Source: an uncultured Oscillospiraceae bacterium
GTDB taxonomy: Bacteria > Bacillota > Clostridia > Oscillospirales > Oscillospiraceae
DNA: 64,000 bases
Assembly: GCA_934597255.1 (NCBI GenBank)
Contig: CAKTQV010000008.1
Span: forward strand, 27,259 to 91,258
Reading direction: 5' to 3'
Shown here: positions 32,595 through 39,964 of the stretch, in pieces
Layout: every line of letters begins with the position of its first letter
How positions within the stretch are numbered: the first letter of the stretch is position 1
Position numbers and translations under genes: made by a program
The notes under the pieces: generated by a model
What the model was told of the DNA's origin: nothing
Databases searched by the model: none
What the model saw: only the letters and a program-made list of their open reading frames with translations

Positions 32595-34385
32595 ATGAAA
32601 AAAACACTTGCTTCCCTGATCGAATATCCCTTTGACCCGAAGCTGCTCATGCGCAAGCGCAAGGCCATCCGCCGCGAGCTGGAGGGCAGGGGAAATCTGA
32701 CGGAAAAGCACATCGCCGTGCTCGGCGGCTCGACGACGCACGACATCCTGGATATGCTGGAGCTGTTTCTGCTCGGACAGGGCATACGCCCGGTGTTTTA
32801 CGAGTCGGAATACGGGAAATATTTTGAGGACGCCGTGTTTGAAAATCCGGTGCTGGAGGCGCTGCGGCCGGACGTGGTCTTCATCCACACCTCCAGCCGC
32901 AACATCACGGACTGGCCCCGCGCGGGGGACGACGCCGCGGCGGTGCAGGCGCGGCTGGACGGTCAGTACGCGCACTTTGAGGCGGTGTGGACGGCGCTGG
33001 CGCAGCGCTATCACTGTCCGATCATCCAGAACAATTTTGAATACCCCTTCTTCCGCCTGATGGGCAACCGCGACGCCTTCGACCCCCGCGGCCGCGTTCA
33101 TTTCGTCTCGCAGCTGAATATGCGCCTGTACGACTATGCCCAGATCCACGACAACTTCTTTATAAACGACATCAACTACCAGTCCGCCGACTATGGCCTG
33201 CGCGAGTGGAGCGACCCGTTTTACTGGCATATGTACAAATACGCGCTGTGTCTTGACGCGATACCGACGCTCGCGTTCAACACGGCGAACATCATCAAAA
33301 GCCTTTTCGGCAAGAACAAAAAGGCTTTCGCTCTTGACCTGGACAATACGCTCTGGGGCGGCGTCGTGGGCGACGACGGCGTGGAGGGCATCGAGATCGG
33401 CCAGGACACCTCCATGGGGCAGGTCTATGCCGAATTCCAGGGCTATCTCAAGGCGCTCAAGGAGCAGGGCATCCTGCTGAACATCGTGTCGAAAAACGAG
33501 CACGAAAACGCCATGGCCGGGCTGCACCATCCGCAGATGGTGCTCAAGCCGGACGACTTTATCTCCATCAAGGCGAACTGGGAGCCGAAAAGCGTCAATC
33601 TGGTCCAGATGGCGCAGGAGCTTACGCTGCTGCCGGAGAGCTTCGTGTTCGTAGACGACAATCCGGCCGAGCGCGAGATCGTGCGCCAGCAGGTGCCGGG
33701 CGCGGCCGTTCCGGAGCTGGACAAGGTCGAGCACTACATAACGGCCATCGACCGCGCGGGCTACTTTGAAACGACGGCCTTTTCCGCCGACGATCTCAAG
33801 CGCAGCGATATGTACAAGGAAAACGTCCGCCGCGCCGAGCTGCAAAGCTCCTTTGCCGACTATTCCGAATATCTGCGCTCGCTGGACATGAGCGCGGAGA
33901 TACGGCCCTTCGCGCCGGTGTATATGGCGCGCATCGCCCAGCTGACGAACAAATCCAATCAGTACAACCTCACGACCCGCCGCTGCACGCAGGAGGAGGT
34001 CGAGGCCATGGCCGCCGACAGCGGCTATATCACGCTGTACGGCAAGCTGACCGACTGCTTCGGCGACAACGGCGTCGTGGCTGTCACGGCCGGGCAGATC
34101 AACGGGGACGCGTGCGACATCATCCTGTGGCTGATGAGCTGCCGCGTGCTCAAGCGCGACATGGAATACGCCATGATGGACGAGCTGGCGCGCCTGTGCC
34201 GCGAGCGGGGCGTGAAAACGCTGCGCGGCTACTATTACCCGACGGCCAAAAACGGCATGGTCCGCGATTTTTACGAAAAGCAGGGCTTTGTCAGGCAGCG
34301 CGAGGAGCCGGACGGGAGCAGCGTGTGGACACGCGCCGTCGAGGGCTATGAAAACCAAAACCACGTGATCCGCGTGAACGAATAA
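32595..34385 (+). CDS. FkbH-like HAD-IIIC family protein (acyl/glyceryl loading onto ACP)
   Basis: A 596-aa three-part protein. Residues about 35-200 look like an SGNH-fold N-terminal domain (AVLGGSTTHDIL). The HAD domain has motif I ALDLDNTLWGGVVGDDG (about 246-262), SKNEHENA and VFVDDNPAERE (about 352), the aspartates expected for phosphoryl handling. The C-terminal region (about 430-590) is GNAT-like (NQYNLTTRR, LKRDMEYAMMDEL, YYPTAKNGMVRDFYEKQGF). Characterised FkbH proteins take 1,3-bisphosphoglycerate, dephosphorylate it and load glyceryl onto an acyl carrier protein. The next gene is exactly such a carrier. The acyl group used here is inferred and not shown. Confidence 0.85.
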   Translation: MKKTLASLIEYPFDPKLLMRKRKAIRRELEGRGNLTEKHIAVLGGSTTHDILDMLELFLLGQGIRPVFYESEYGKYFEDAVFENPVLEALRPDVVFIHTSSRNITDWPRAGDDAAAVQARLDGQYAHFEAVWTALAQRYHCPIIQNNFEYPFFRLMGNRDAFDPRGRVHFVSQLNMRLYDYAQIHDNFFINDINYQSADYGLREWSDPFYWHMYKYALCLDAIPTLAFNTANIIKSLFGKNKKAFALDLDNTLWGGVVGDDGVEGIEIGQDTSMGQVYAEFQGYLKALKEQGILLNIVSKNEHENAMAGLHHPQMVLKPDDFISIKANWEPKSVNLVQMAQELTLLPESFVFVDDNPAEREIVRQQVPGAAVPELDKVEHYITAIDRAGYFETTAFSADDLKRSDMYKENVRRAELQSSFADYSEYLRSLDMSAEIRPFAPVYMARIAQLTNKSNQYNLTTRRCTQEEVEAMAADSGYITLYGKLTDCFGDNGVVAVTAGQINGDACDIILWLMSCRVLKRDMEYAMMDELARLCRERGVKTLRGYYYPTAKNGMVRDFYEKQGFVRQREEPDGSSVWTRAVEGYENQNHVIRVNE

Positions 34386-34397
34386 GGAGAGAGAAGC

Positions 34398-34637
34398 ATG
34401 AGCAGAACGGAAATTTTTGAAAAGCTCACGGAGATATTCGAGGATGTGTTCGACCGCGAGGGCATCGAGCTTGGCGAGACGACCACGGCGAAGGACGTCG
34501 AGGGCTGGGATTCGCTGACGCACATCGCGCTGCTGGCCGCGGTGGAGGATGAGTTCGGCATCAAATTCGACATGAAAGAGGTGCAGGGGCTCAAGGACGT
34601 CGGCGCGATGGTCAGCGCCATCGAGGCGGCGCTGTGA
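34398..34637 (+). CDS. acyl carrier protein
   Basis: A 79-aa acidic four-helix carrier. The phosphopantetheine site is Ser in EGWDSLTHIALLAAVEDEFGI (Ser about 38), with DSL conserved and helix II following. It lies 12 bases after the FkbH gene and overlaps the VOC gene by 4 bases (GTGA), so it is almost certainly the dedicated carrier for this operon and not the fatty-acid ACP. It would hold the acyl group made by FkbH and present it to a transferase, most likely the MBOAT protein. Confidence 0.92.
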   Translation: MSRTEIFEKLTEIFEDVFDREGIELGETTTAKDVEGWDSLTHIALLAAVEDEFGIKFDMKEVQGLKDVGAMVSAIEAAL

Positions 34638-35032
34638 CCGTTCACCACATCGGCTATCTCGTCAAAAAGCTCGACCGGGCGGCGGCGGATTTTGCCGCGC
34701 TGGGCTACGAGGCGCAGGGCGGGCCCTGCCGCGACGAGGGGCGGGGCGTGGACATCCTGTTTCTGCGCAAGGACAGCTACACCGTTGAGCTGGTCAGCCC
34801 GTTTTCGCCGGGATCCGTGGTGGCGGGGCTTATCAAGACCTATAAAAACGCGCCTTACCATATCTGCTATGAGACGGCGGATTTTGAGCGGGAGCTGGCC
34901 GCGCTGGAGAGCGGGGGCTATACCCGCATGGACGAGCCGACGCCCGCGCCGGCGATCGGCGGACGGCGCGTCTGCTTTCTGTACAGCGCGCGCATCGGCA
35001 TGATCGAGCTTCTGGAGGGCGGCGGAGCATGA
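34634..35032 (+). CDS. VOC-superfamily protein (methylmalonyl-CoA epimerase-like)
   Basis: A 132-aa protein with two beta-alpha-beta-beta-beta modules of the vicinal-oxygen-chelate fold. Possible metal ligands are His in VHHIGYLV (module 1), Glu in SYTVELVSP, His in YHICYE (module 2) and Glu in IGMIELLEGG. This spacing resembles methylmalonyl-CoA epimerase and glyoxalase-type enzymes. In context it may isomerise or otherwise tailor the carrier-bound acyl group, but no substrate is known. The GTG start overlaps the ACP stop and its own stop overlaps the MBOAT start by 4 bases. Confidence 0.75.
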   Translation: MTVHHIGYLVKKLDRAAADFAALGYEAQGGPCRDEGRGVDILFLRKDSYTVELVSPFSPGSVVAGLIKTYKNAPYHICYETADFERELAALESGGYTRMDEPTPAPAIGGRRVCFLYSARIGMIELLEGGGA

Positions 35033-36549
35033 GCCTGACGACGTTTCCCTTTCTCTGCTTTTTCCTTGCGTCGCTGATCGTTTATTACGCGGCGCCGCGG
35101 CGCTTCCGCTGGGCGGCGCTGCTTTTGTGCAGCGCGGTGTTTTTCCTGCTGTCGGCCACGCCGTGGACGATCGTGTATCTGGCGGTCAGCGCCGTTTCCG
35201 CGAGCCTGTGCGTGCGTGCGATCCGGCGCGCGAGGCAGGCGGAGCAGCCGAAAAAAGCGCGGGCCGCGCTCATTGCCGGCGTCGTCGTAAACGTCGGGAT
35301 GCTGGCGGTTTTGAAGTACACGAACTTCTTCCTGTCCAATCTCAGCGTGCTGGCGGGCCTTTCGATCGGAAAGGCGGCGTTTCCCGCGCCGCTGGGCATC
35401 AGCTTTTACACGCTTCAGCTCGTGGGGATGCTGCTTGACAGCTATTGGGGCATCGCCGAGCCGGACGCGAATGTGCTCAGGACGGCGCTGTTCGTCGGCT
35501 ACTGGCCGCAGCTCACATCCGGCCCCATCGCCCGCTGGAGCGAGATCGGAACGCCGCTTTTCGAGGGGCATGCCCTGGACTGGAAAAACATCGTGTTCGG
35601 ACTGGAGCGCATGCTGTGGGGCGCGTTCAAAAAGCTTGTGATCTCCGCGCCGCTGGGCGTGATCGTGGACACGATCTACGCCGATACCGCAGCCTATCCG
35701 GGGCTGTATGTCTGGCTGGCCGCCGTGCTGTTCATGTTCCAGCTTTACACCGACTTTTCCGGCTGCATGGACATCGTTCTCGGCGCGTCCGAATGCTATG
35801 GCGTCACGCTTCCGGAGAACTTCCGGACGCCCTTTTTTGCCCGCAGCGTGCAGGAATACTGGCAGCGCTGGCACATCACGCTCAGCGCGTGGCTGCGCGA
35901 CTATATCCTGTATCCCATCCTGCGCTCTGGCGCGTGGCGGAGGCTGACGAAGCGGATAAAAGCCCATTGGGGCAAAAAGGCCGCACGGCAGATACCGTCG
36001 TATCTCGGGATGCTGTGCGTCTGGCTGCTCATCGGCCTGTGGCACGGCGGTGACTGGAAGTACATTCTCGGCATGGGGCTGTGGTTCTGGTTCTGGATCG
36101 TGCTGGGACAGGTGAGCGAGCCGCTGGCCCGGAGGGTCAACGCCTTCCTGAAGATACGGACGGACAGCTTCGGCTGGCATCTGTTCCAGAGCGTGCGGAC
36201 CTTCATCCTGGCGGCCGTGGGCAATATGTTCTTCCGGCTGCCGAGCCTTGGCGCGACCTTCCGCGCCATCGGCGAGGGCTTCTCCGTGTTCAACCCGTGG
36301 ATATTCACGGACGGCTCGCTGTATACGCTCGGTCTGGGGCAGAAGGAGCTGCACACGGCGCTGCTGGGGCTGGGACTGCTTCTGATCGTTTCGCTGCTGC
36401 AGGAGAAGGAGAGCGTGCGCGCGCGCATCGCGCGGCAGAACACGGTGTTCCGCTGGCTCATCTGGCTGGCACTGCTGATGGCGGTGCTGGTGTTCGGCCA
36501 GTATGGGCCGGGCTATAACGCCGCGAGCTTCATCTACGCCAACTTCTGA
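35029..36549 (+). CDS. MBOAT-family O-acyltransferase (DltB/AlgI-like)
   Basis: A 506-aa membrane protein with about ten to twelve helices. The MBOAT core is clear: YFDFSGCMDIVLGASECYGV-like region (TDFSGCMD), the SVQEYWQRWHITLSAWLRDYILYP segment, and the catalytic histidine in LLIGLWHGGDWKYILGMGLWFWFW. DltB and AlgI relatives move acyl groups from a carrier across the membrane to a wall polymer or exopolysaccharide. Here the donor is likely the ACP encoded two genes upstream. No extracellular SGNH (AlgX/DltD-like) partner is in the operon. The final receiving polymer is unknown. Confidence 0.9.
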   Translation: MSLTTFPFLCFFLASLIVYYAAPRRFRWAALLLCSAVFFLLSATPWTIVYLAVSAVSASLCVRAIRRARQAEQPKKARAALIAGVVVNVGMLAVLKYTNFFLSNLSVLAGLSIGKAAFPAPLGISFYTLQLVGMLLDSYWGIAEPDANVLRTALFVGYWPQLTSGPIARWSEIGTPLFEGHALDWKNIVFGLERMLWGAFKKLVISAPLGVIVDTIYADTAAYPGLYVWLAAVLFMFQLYTDFSGCMDIVLGASECYGVTLPENFRTPFFARSVQEYWQRWHITLSAWLRDYILYPILRSGAWRRLTKRIKAHWGKKAARQIPSYLGMLCVWLLIGLWHGGDWKYILGMGLWFWFWIVLGQVSEPLARRVNAFLKIRTDSFGWHLFQSVRTFILAAVGNMFFRLPSLGATFRAIGEGFSVFNPWIFTDGSLYTLGLGQKELHTALLGLGLLLIVSLLQEKESVRARIARQNTVFRWLIWLALLMAVLVFGQYGPGYNAASFIYANF

Positions 36550-36553
36550 ACTG

Positions 36554-36592
36554 AAAAACGAACGGCGGGAGCCAGACGCTCCCGCCGTTTTT
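36554..36592. terminator. bidirectional terminator between MBOAT operon and Tat flavoprotein gene
   Basis: Perfect 12-base stem AACGGCGGGAGC/GCTCCCGCCGTT, 5-base loop and T-tracts in both directions. Confidence 0.9.
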
Positions 36593-36605
36593 GTATGCAT
36601 GCTGT

Positions 36606-38534
36606 TCAGTTGTCCTGGCAGATGAACTGACCGGCCAGACGGCCGTGGGTGCCGGCCATGCCGATGGAGCTGCCGGCGCAGGGCGTGGAATAGCCCGTGC
36701 CGTAGCGCCCGCCGAGCGAGTTGCCGCAGGTGTACAGGCCCTTGATCGGCTTGCGGTTGAGATCGAGCACGTTCAGCCGCTCGTCCGTCATCACGCCCGA
36801 CATCGTGACCATCGAGGGCGCGGCGGAGAAGTTGCCGACGGAGCCGGAGCAGGCGTAGAACGGGCCCTCGTCCACGGGGATCATGGCGCACGCGCGCTTG
36901 CCGAAGTCGGTGTCCGCGCCGGCGTAGCAAAGCTCATTGTAGCGGGCCACGGAGGCCAGAAAGTTTTCCTTCGCCTCGCCGGAATAGCCCATCATCCCGG
37001 CCAGCTCCTCCAGCGTCGCGGCGCAGGTGACGCGCCCGCCCATGCGCTCGGCCAGCGTGCAGCCGATGATGCTGGCGGTCTGTCCGGGCTGGAGGGCGTT
37101 CATGCCGTCGATCATGTCCTGATAGAACTGGGGGCGGCCGCCGTTGGGGCCGGTGTGCTCAAGGCCGCTGTTGCACACGCCCTTGAACCATTTCTGATCC
37201 GTCACGCAGCAGGCGATGCCGGCCTTCTGGCGGGAGCAGGCGGTGGCGGCGGAGGTGATGTTGCCCTCGTTCGTGAAGCGCTTGCCCTCGGCGTTGAGCC
37301 AGAGCATGGAGTTGGCGCCCCAGGGACCGCCGGAGGGGCCGCCGCCGAGCAGCATGGTGCCGCGGGGAGCCGGCTCGATGTAGCCGCCAGCCCAGCACAT
37401 CATCTTCACGGCGTAGCCGTCGCGGCCGTCGCGGCCCTTGAAGCTGGCCTTTTTGCCGCCGCAGCGCTCGTTGCGCTCCATGTATTCGTTGAGCAGCGCC
37501 CAGCACATGTCCGCGTTGGAGGCATAGTCGCCGCCGGCCATCACGACGCCCTTGCTGGTGTTGATGCGGGTGAAGGTGCCGGTCGCCTTGTCCTGCACGA
37601 CCACGCCGGTCACGTCGCCGTCGTCGTTCTGGATGAGCAGATAGGCGCTGGTGCCGTACAGGATCTGCGCGCCGAGATCGCGCGTGGCCTTGTCAAGACA
37701 GGCCTGCTGCACGAGCGGAAGCTTGGAGTTGGCCGCGACGCCAGGGATCTGCGTTTCGTTGTATTCGCCCATGAACTGGCAGCTCGCCGCCCAAGTCTTT
37801 GTGCCCGGCCAGATGGGGTAATCCCGGCTCAGGCAGTCGTAGATGTCCGCGCCGGACTTCCATTTGTCGTAGTCAAAGTTGGCCTGGATGATGAGCCAGC
37901 CGTCCTTGGTGTTGTCGTAGGTGTAAACGCGCTTGTCCACGCCCATTTCTTTGGCGATCTCGAGCATGTGATCCATCGTCGGGCCGGAATTGTGGACGTA
38001 AAGGCGGACGATCTCCGGGAAGGAGCGGCCGCCGCCGCGGGTGATGAATTCATCCACGACCTCGCCCAGATCGTAGGGGCCGAAGCCGGCCTGCTTGACC
38101 TGGACCTCCGAGTTCCAGCAGCCGAAATCCTCGCCGTACCAGGTGTGGGTGTCCTCGCTCTGCGCCTCGATGCCGATGACCTTCGCGCCCATCTCGGCCG
38201 CCGCCAGGAACGCCTGCGTCCCCGCGTGGCCAAGCCCGACCACGGCCACGTCGCAGTCAAGCGTATTCGTGACGATGGGCATATCCGGCGCTTTTCCCAG
38301 CCAGTCGCCGGGGCCGGCGTAGCCGAATACGCGTTCGTCCGTCGTGACGGGGACGATCTCGCCGGAGCCGGCCTCGCCGCTGGAGGAACCGCCCGCCGCC
38401 TCGGCGACGCTGGCGGAGCTGACGGCGTCGGCCGCGAAGGCGTTCACGCCGAAAAAGCTCAGCGCCGCCGCGCCGATGCCGACGGCGCCCGCGCTTTTGA
38501 GAAAGTCGCGTCTGGAGATTTCCTTGTGTTCCAT
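36606..38534 (-). CDS. Tat-exported FAD-dependent reductase (fumarate reductase flavoprotein family)
   Basis: A 642-aa flavoprotein with a textbook twin-arginine signal: SRRDFLKSAG (7-16), a mild hydrophobic stretch and a likely cut after NAFA near residue 34. A Ser/Gly/Glu-rich linker precedes the FAD fold: DVAVVGLGHAGT (95-106), VIGIEAQ and the C-terminal GLYTCGNSLGG. This is the FAD_binding_2 fold of fumarate/urocanate-type reductases. It has no heme or FMN domain of its own. Electrons may come from the FMN-binding protein encoded divergently at 39965. The acceptor (an enoate or other organic compound) is unknown. It is the last gene of a two-gene operon. Confidence 0.88.
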   Translation of the reverse strand: MEHKEISRRDFLKSAGAVGIGAAALSFFGVNAFAADAVSSASVAEAAGGSSSGEAGSGEIVPVTTDERVFGYAGPGDWLGKAPDMPIVTNTLDCDVAVVGLGHAGTQAFLAAAEMGAKVIGIEAQSEDTHTWYGEDFGCWNSEVQVKQAGFGPYDLGEVVDEFITRGGGRSFPEIVRLYVHNSGPTMDHMLEIAKEMGVDKRVYTYDNTKDGWLIIQANFDYDKWKSGADIYDCLSRDYPIWPGTKTWAASCQFMGEYNETQIPGVAANSKLPLVQQACLDKATRDLGAQILYGTSAYLLIQNDDGDVTGVVVQDKATGTFTRINTSKGVVMAGGDYASNADMCWALLNEYMERNERCGGKKASFKGRDGRDGYAVKMMCWAGGYIEPAPRGTMLLGGGPSGGPWGANSMLWLNAEGKRFTNEGNITSAATACSRQKAGIACCVTDQKWFKGVCNSGLEHTGPNGGRPQFYQDMIDGMNALQPGQTASIIGCTLAERMGGRVTCAATLEELAGMMGYSGEAKENFLASVARYNELCYAGADTDFGKRACAMIPVDEGPFYACSGSVGNFSAAPSMVTMSGVMTDERLNVLDLNRKPIKGLYTCGNSLGGRYGTGYSTPCAGSSIGMAGTHGRLAGQFICQDN

Positions 38535-38568
38535 GGGGTCTCCTTTCCGTATCGTAAAATATCCTTTT

Positions 38569-39792
38569 TCAGTCTGTGCCGCGCGCCAGCGCTGCCTCCA
38601 GCAGCGTGTCGCGTGTGATCTCCTCCGGCTGGAAGGGGATGTACTCGTCCGGCGCGATGCCGCGGCCCTTCATGCCGCCGCCCCCGCGCGCCTGCTTTGT
38701 CACGGCGCCGGGCCACTGGAACAGGTAGCGGCCGTCGAGCAAGACGCCGAGCGGCTGGCAATAGTCCAGCGTGCCCATGGTCGGCCGGCCGATCAGCCTC
38801 GCCCCGCCGCGCCGCGCGGCAAGCGCCAGCGTTTCCCCCGCGCCGCTGCACCAGGTATCCGTCAGCACGGTCACGCGCTTTGCCCGCGCCCGCACCGGCG
38901 CGGCGGAGCCCGGCTCGGACTCCGGCAGAAAGCCCTTTCCGGCCTTCGCCTCCAGCTCGCGGATGTAGTCCTCCGCGCCGCCGGCGGCGCGCAGCGCCGC
39001 GATGCGCAGGGCGCAGTTGCGCTGCGAGTAGTTTACATAAAGCTCCGTATCGCCCAGCAGCTCCCGTTCCGCCGCGCCGCGGGTGCACAGCCAGCCGAGC
39101 AGCGGCGTCACGTCGGCCTCCGCCGCGCCGCCGCAGCGGCGCAGATCCCATACGATGTGTTCGGCGCGGGAGAGCGCCGCGTCGTTTTCTTCCAGAAGCG
39201 CCGCGGCGCGTCCGCTGCCGTCCAGCGTGCCGGGATCGACGACGGCCGTGCGGCCAAGGAAGCGAAGCGACGGCGCGCGGGCAACGGCCGGGCGCGGATA
39301 ATGCCGGAGCTCTATCTCGCCGAGCCGCTCCACCGAAACGCTCTGCGCCATTTTCAGCAGACCGCTCCAGTCCTCGCGCTCCGGCGTGTCGGCGTAGAAG
39401 AAATTCTTCTGGATGACCCGGCGGTGGTGCTCCGGCGTGCCGCCGTTGACGGCGGTGATGCGGTCGCCGGGGCGAAGGCGCGCTTCCCCGTCCGCCTCCG
39501 TCACATACAGCGCGCCGCCGCAGCGCCGCACGAGAAAGCCGGGCGTATAGGGCTCGTAGCCTTCGCCGGGCAGCAGCGAAAAACGCAGGTGCCGGTCGCC
39601 CGTGCAGGCCAGCATCTGGTTTACATAACGAAGAAACAGCAGCTCGTCCAGAAGACCGTCGTTCCAGGCCTGGCCGATCGCCTGCGTGTAGTAGCGCGGG
39701 TCGAACAGCCCGTCGCATTCATCCATGCCGGCGTAATCGCGGCGCAGGATGCCGTCGATCTCGGCAAACAGCTTTTGGTAATTATGTTCCAT
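38569..39792 (-). CDS. S41-family peptidase-like protein (cytosolic)
   Basis: A 407-aa protein. After a helical N-terminal region (FDPRYYTQAIGQAW), a PDZ-like segment (GFLVRRCGGALYVTEADGEARLRPGDRITAVNGG, about 80-125) and an S41 catalytic core are visible: HIVWDLRRCGG and TDTWCSGAGETLALAARR, where Ser in CSGAGE is the likely nucleophile, then RLIGRPTMGT. No signal peptide is present. The start at 39792 is seven bases after a TATAAT box, so the message may be leaderless; frames reaching 39828 would begin inside the -35. It is 34 bases upstream of the Tat flavoprotein gene and likely cotranscribed. Its role there is unknown. Confidence 0.78.
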   Translation of the reverse strand: MEHNYQKLFAEIDGILRRDYAGMDECDGLFDPRYYTQAIGQAWNDGLLDELLFLRYVNQMLACTGDRHLRFSLLPGEGYEPYTPGFLVRRCGGALYVTEADGEARLRPGDRITAVNGGTPEHHRRVIQKNFFYADTPEREDWSGLLKMAQSVSVERLGEIELRHYPRPAVARAPSLRFLGRTAVVDPGTLDGSGRAAALLEENDAALSRAEHIVWDLRRCGGAAEADVTPLLGWLCTRGAAERELLGDTELYVNYSQRNCALRIAALRAAGGAEDYIRELEAKAGKGFLPESEPGSAAPVRARAKRVTVLTDTWCSGAGETLALAARRGGARLIGRPTMGTLDYCQPLGVLLDGRYLFQWPGAVTKQARGGGGMKGRGIAPDEYIPFQPEEITRDTLLEAALARGTD

Positions 39793-39799
39793 ACTCTGG

Positions 39800-39828
39800 A
39801 TTATATCGGATTGCGCGTCCGAGTGCAA
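39800..39828 (-). promoter_or_regulatory. SigA promoter for the S41/Tat-flavoprotein operon
   Basis: Minus strand TTGCAC (39828-39823), 17-base spacer, TATAAT (39805-39800). Only seven bases separate the -10 from the ATG at 39792, so transcription should begin at or next to the start codon. Confidence 0.65.
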
Positions 39829-39851
39829 CGGCTTTTGTGCTTTTTATGGTA

Positions 39852-39877
39852 ATTTCATGCGTTTGGGGGCATGAAAT
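39852..39877. promoter_or_regulatory. inverted repeat between the divergent Tat-locus promoters (candidate operator)
   Basis: ATTTCATGC (39852-39860), 8 bases, GCATGAAAT (39869-39877): perfect 9-base arms. The repeat ends three bases before the -35 of the plus-strand promoter and sits between the two divergent promoters, a place where one regulator could control both. Confidence 0.5.
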
Positions 39878-39879
39878 CG

Positions 39880-39908
39880 TTGAGTTTTGCCGGAGGCTGT
39901 GGTATAAA
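39880..39908 (+). promoter_or_regulatory. SigA promoter for the FMN-binding protein/tat operon
   Basis: TTGAGT (39880-39885), 17-base spacer, TATAAA (39903-39908). Confidence 0.7.
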
Positions 39909-39964
39909 TAGTATATTATTCGGAAACGAACGCTCAGAACGAAGCGCGGGAAGGGATGCGGACG

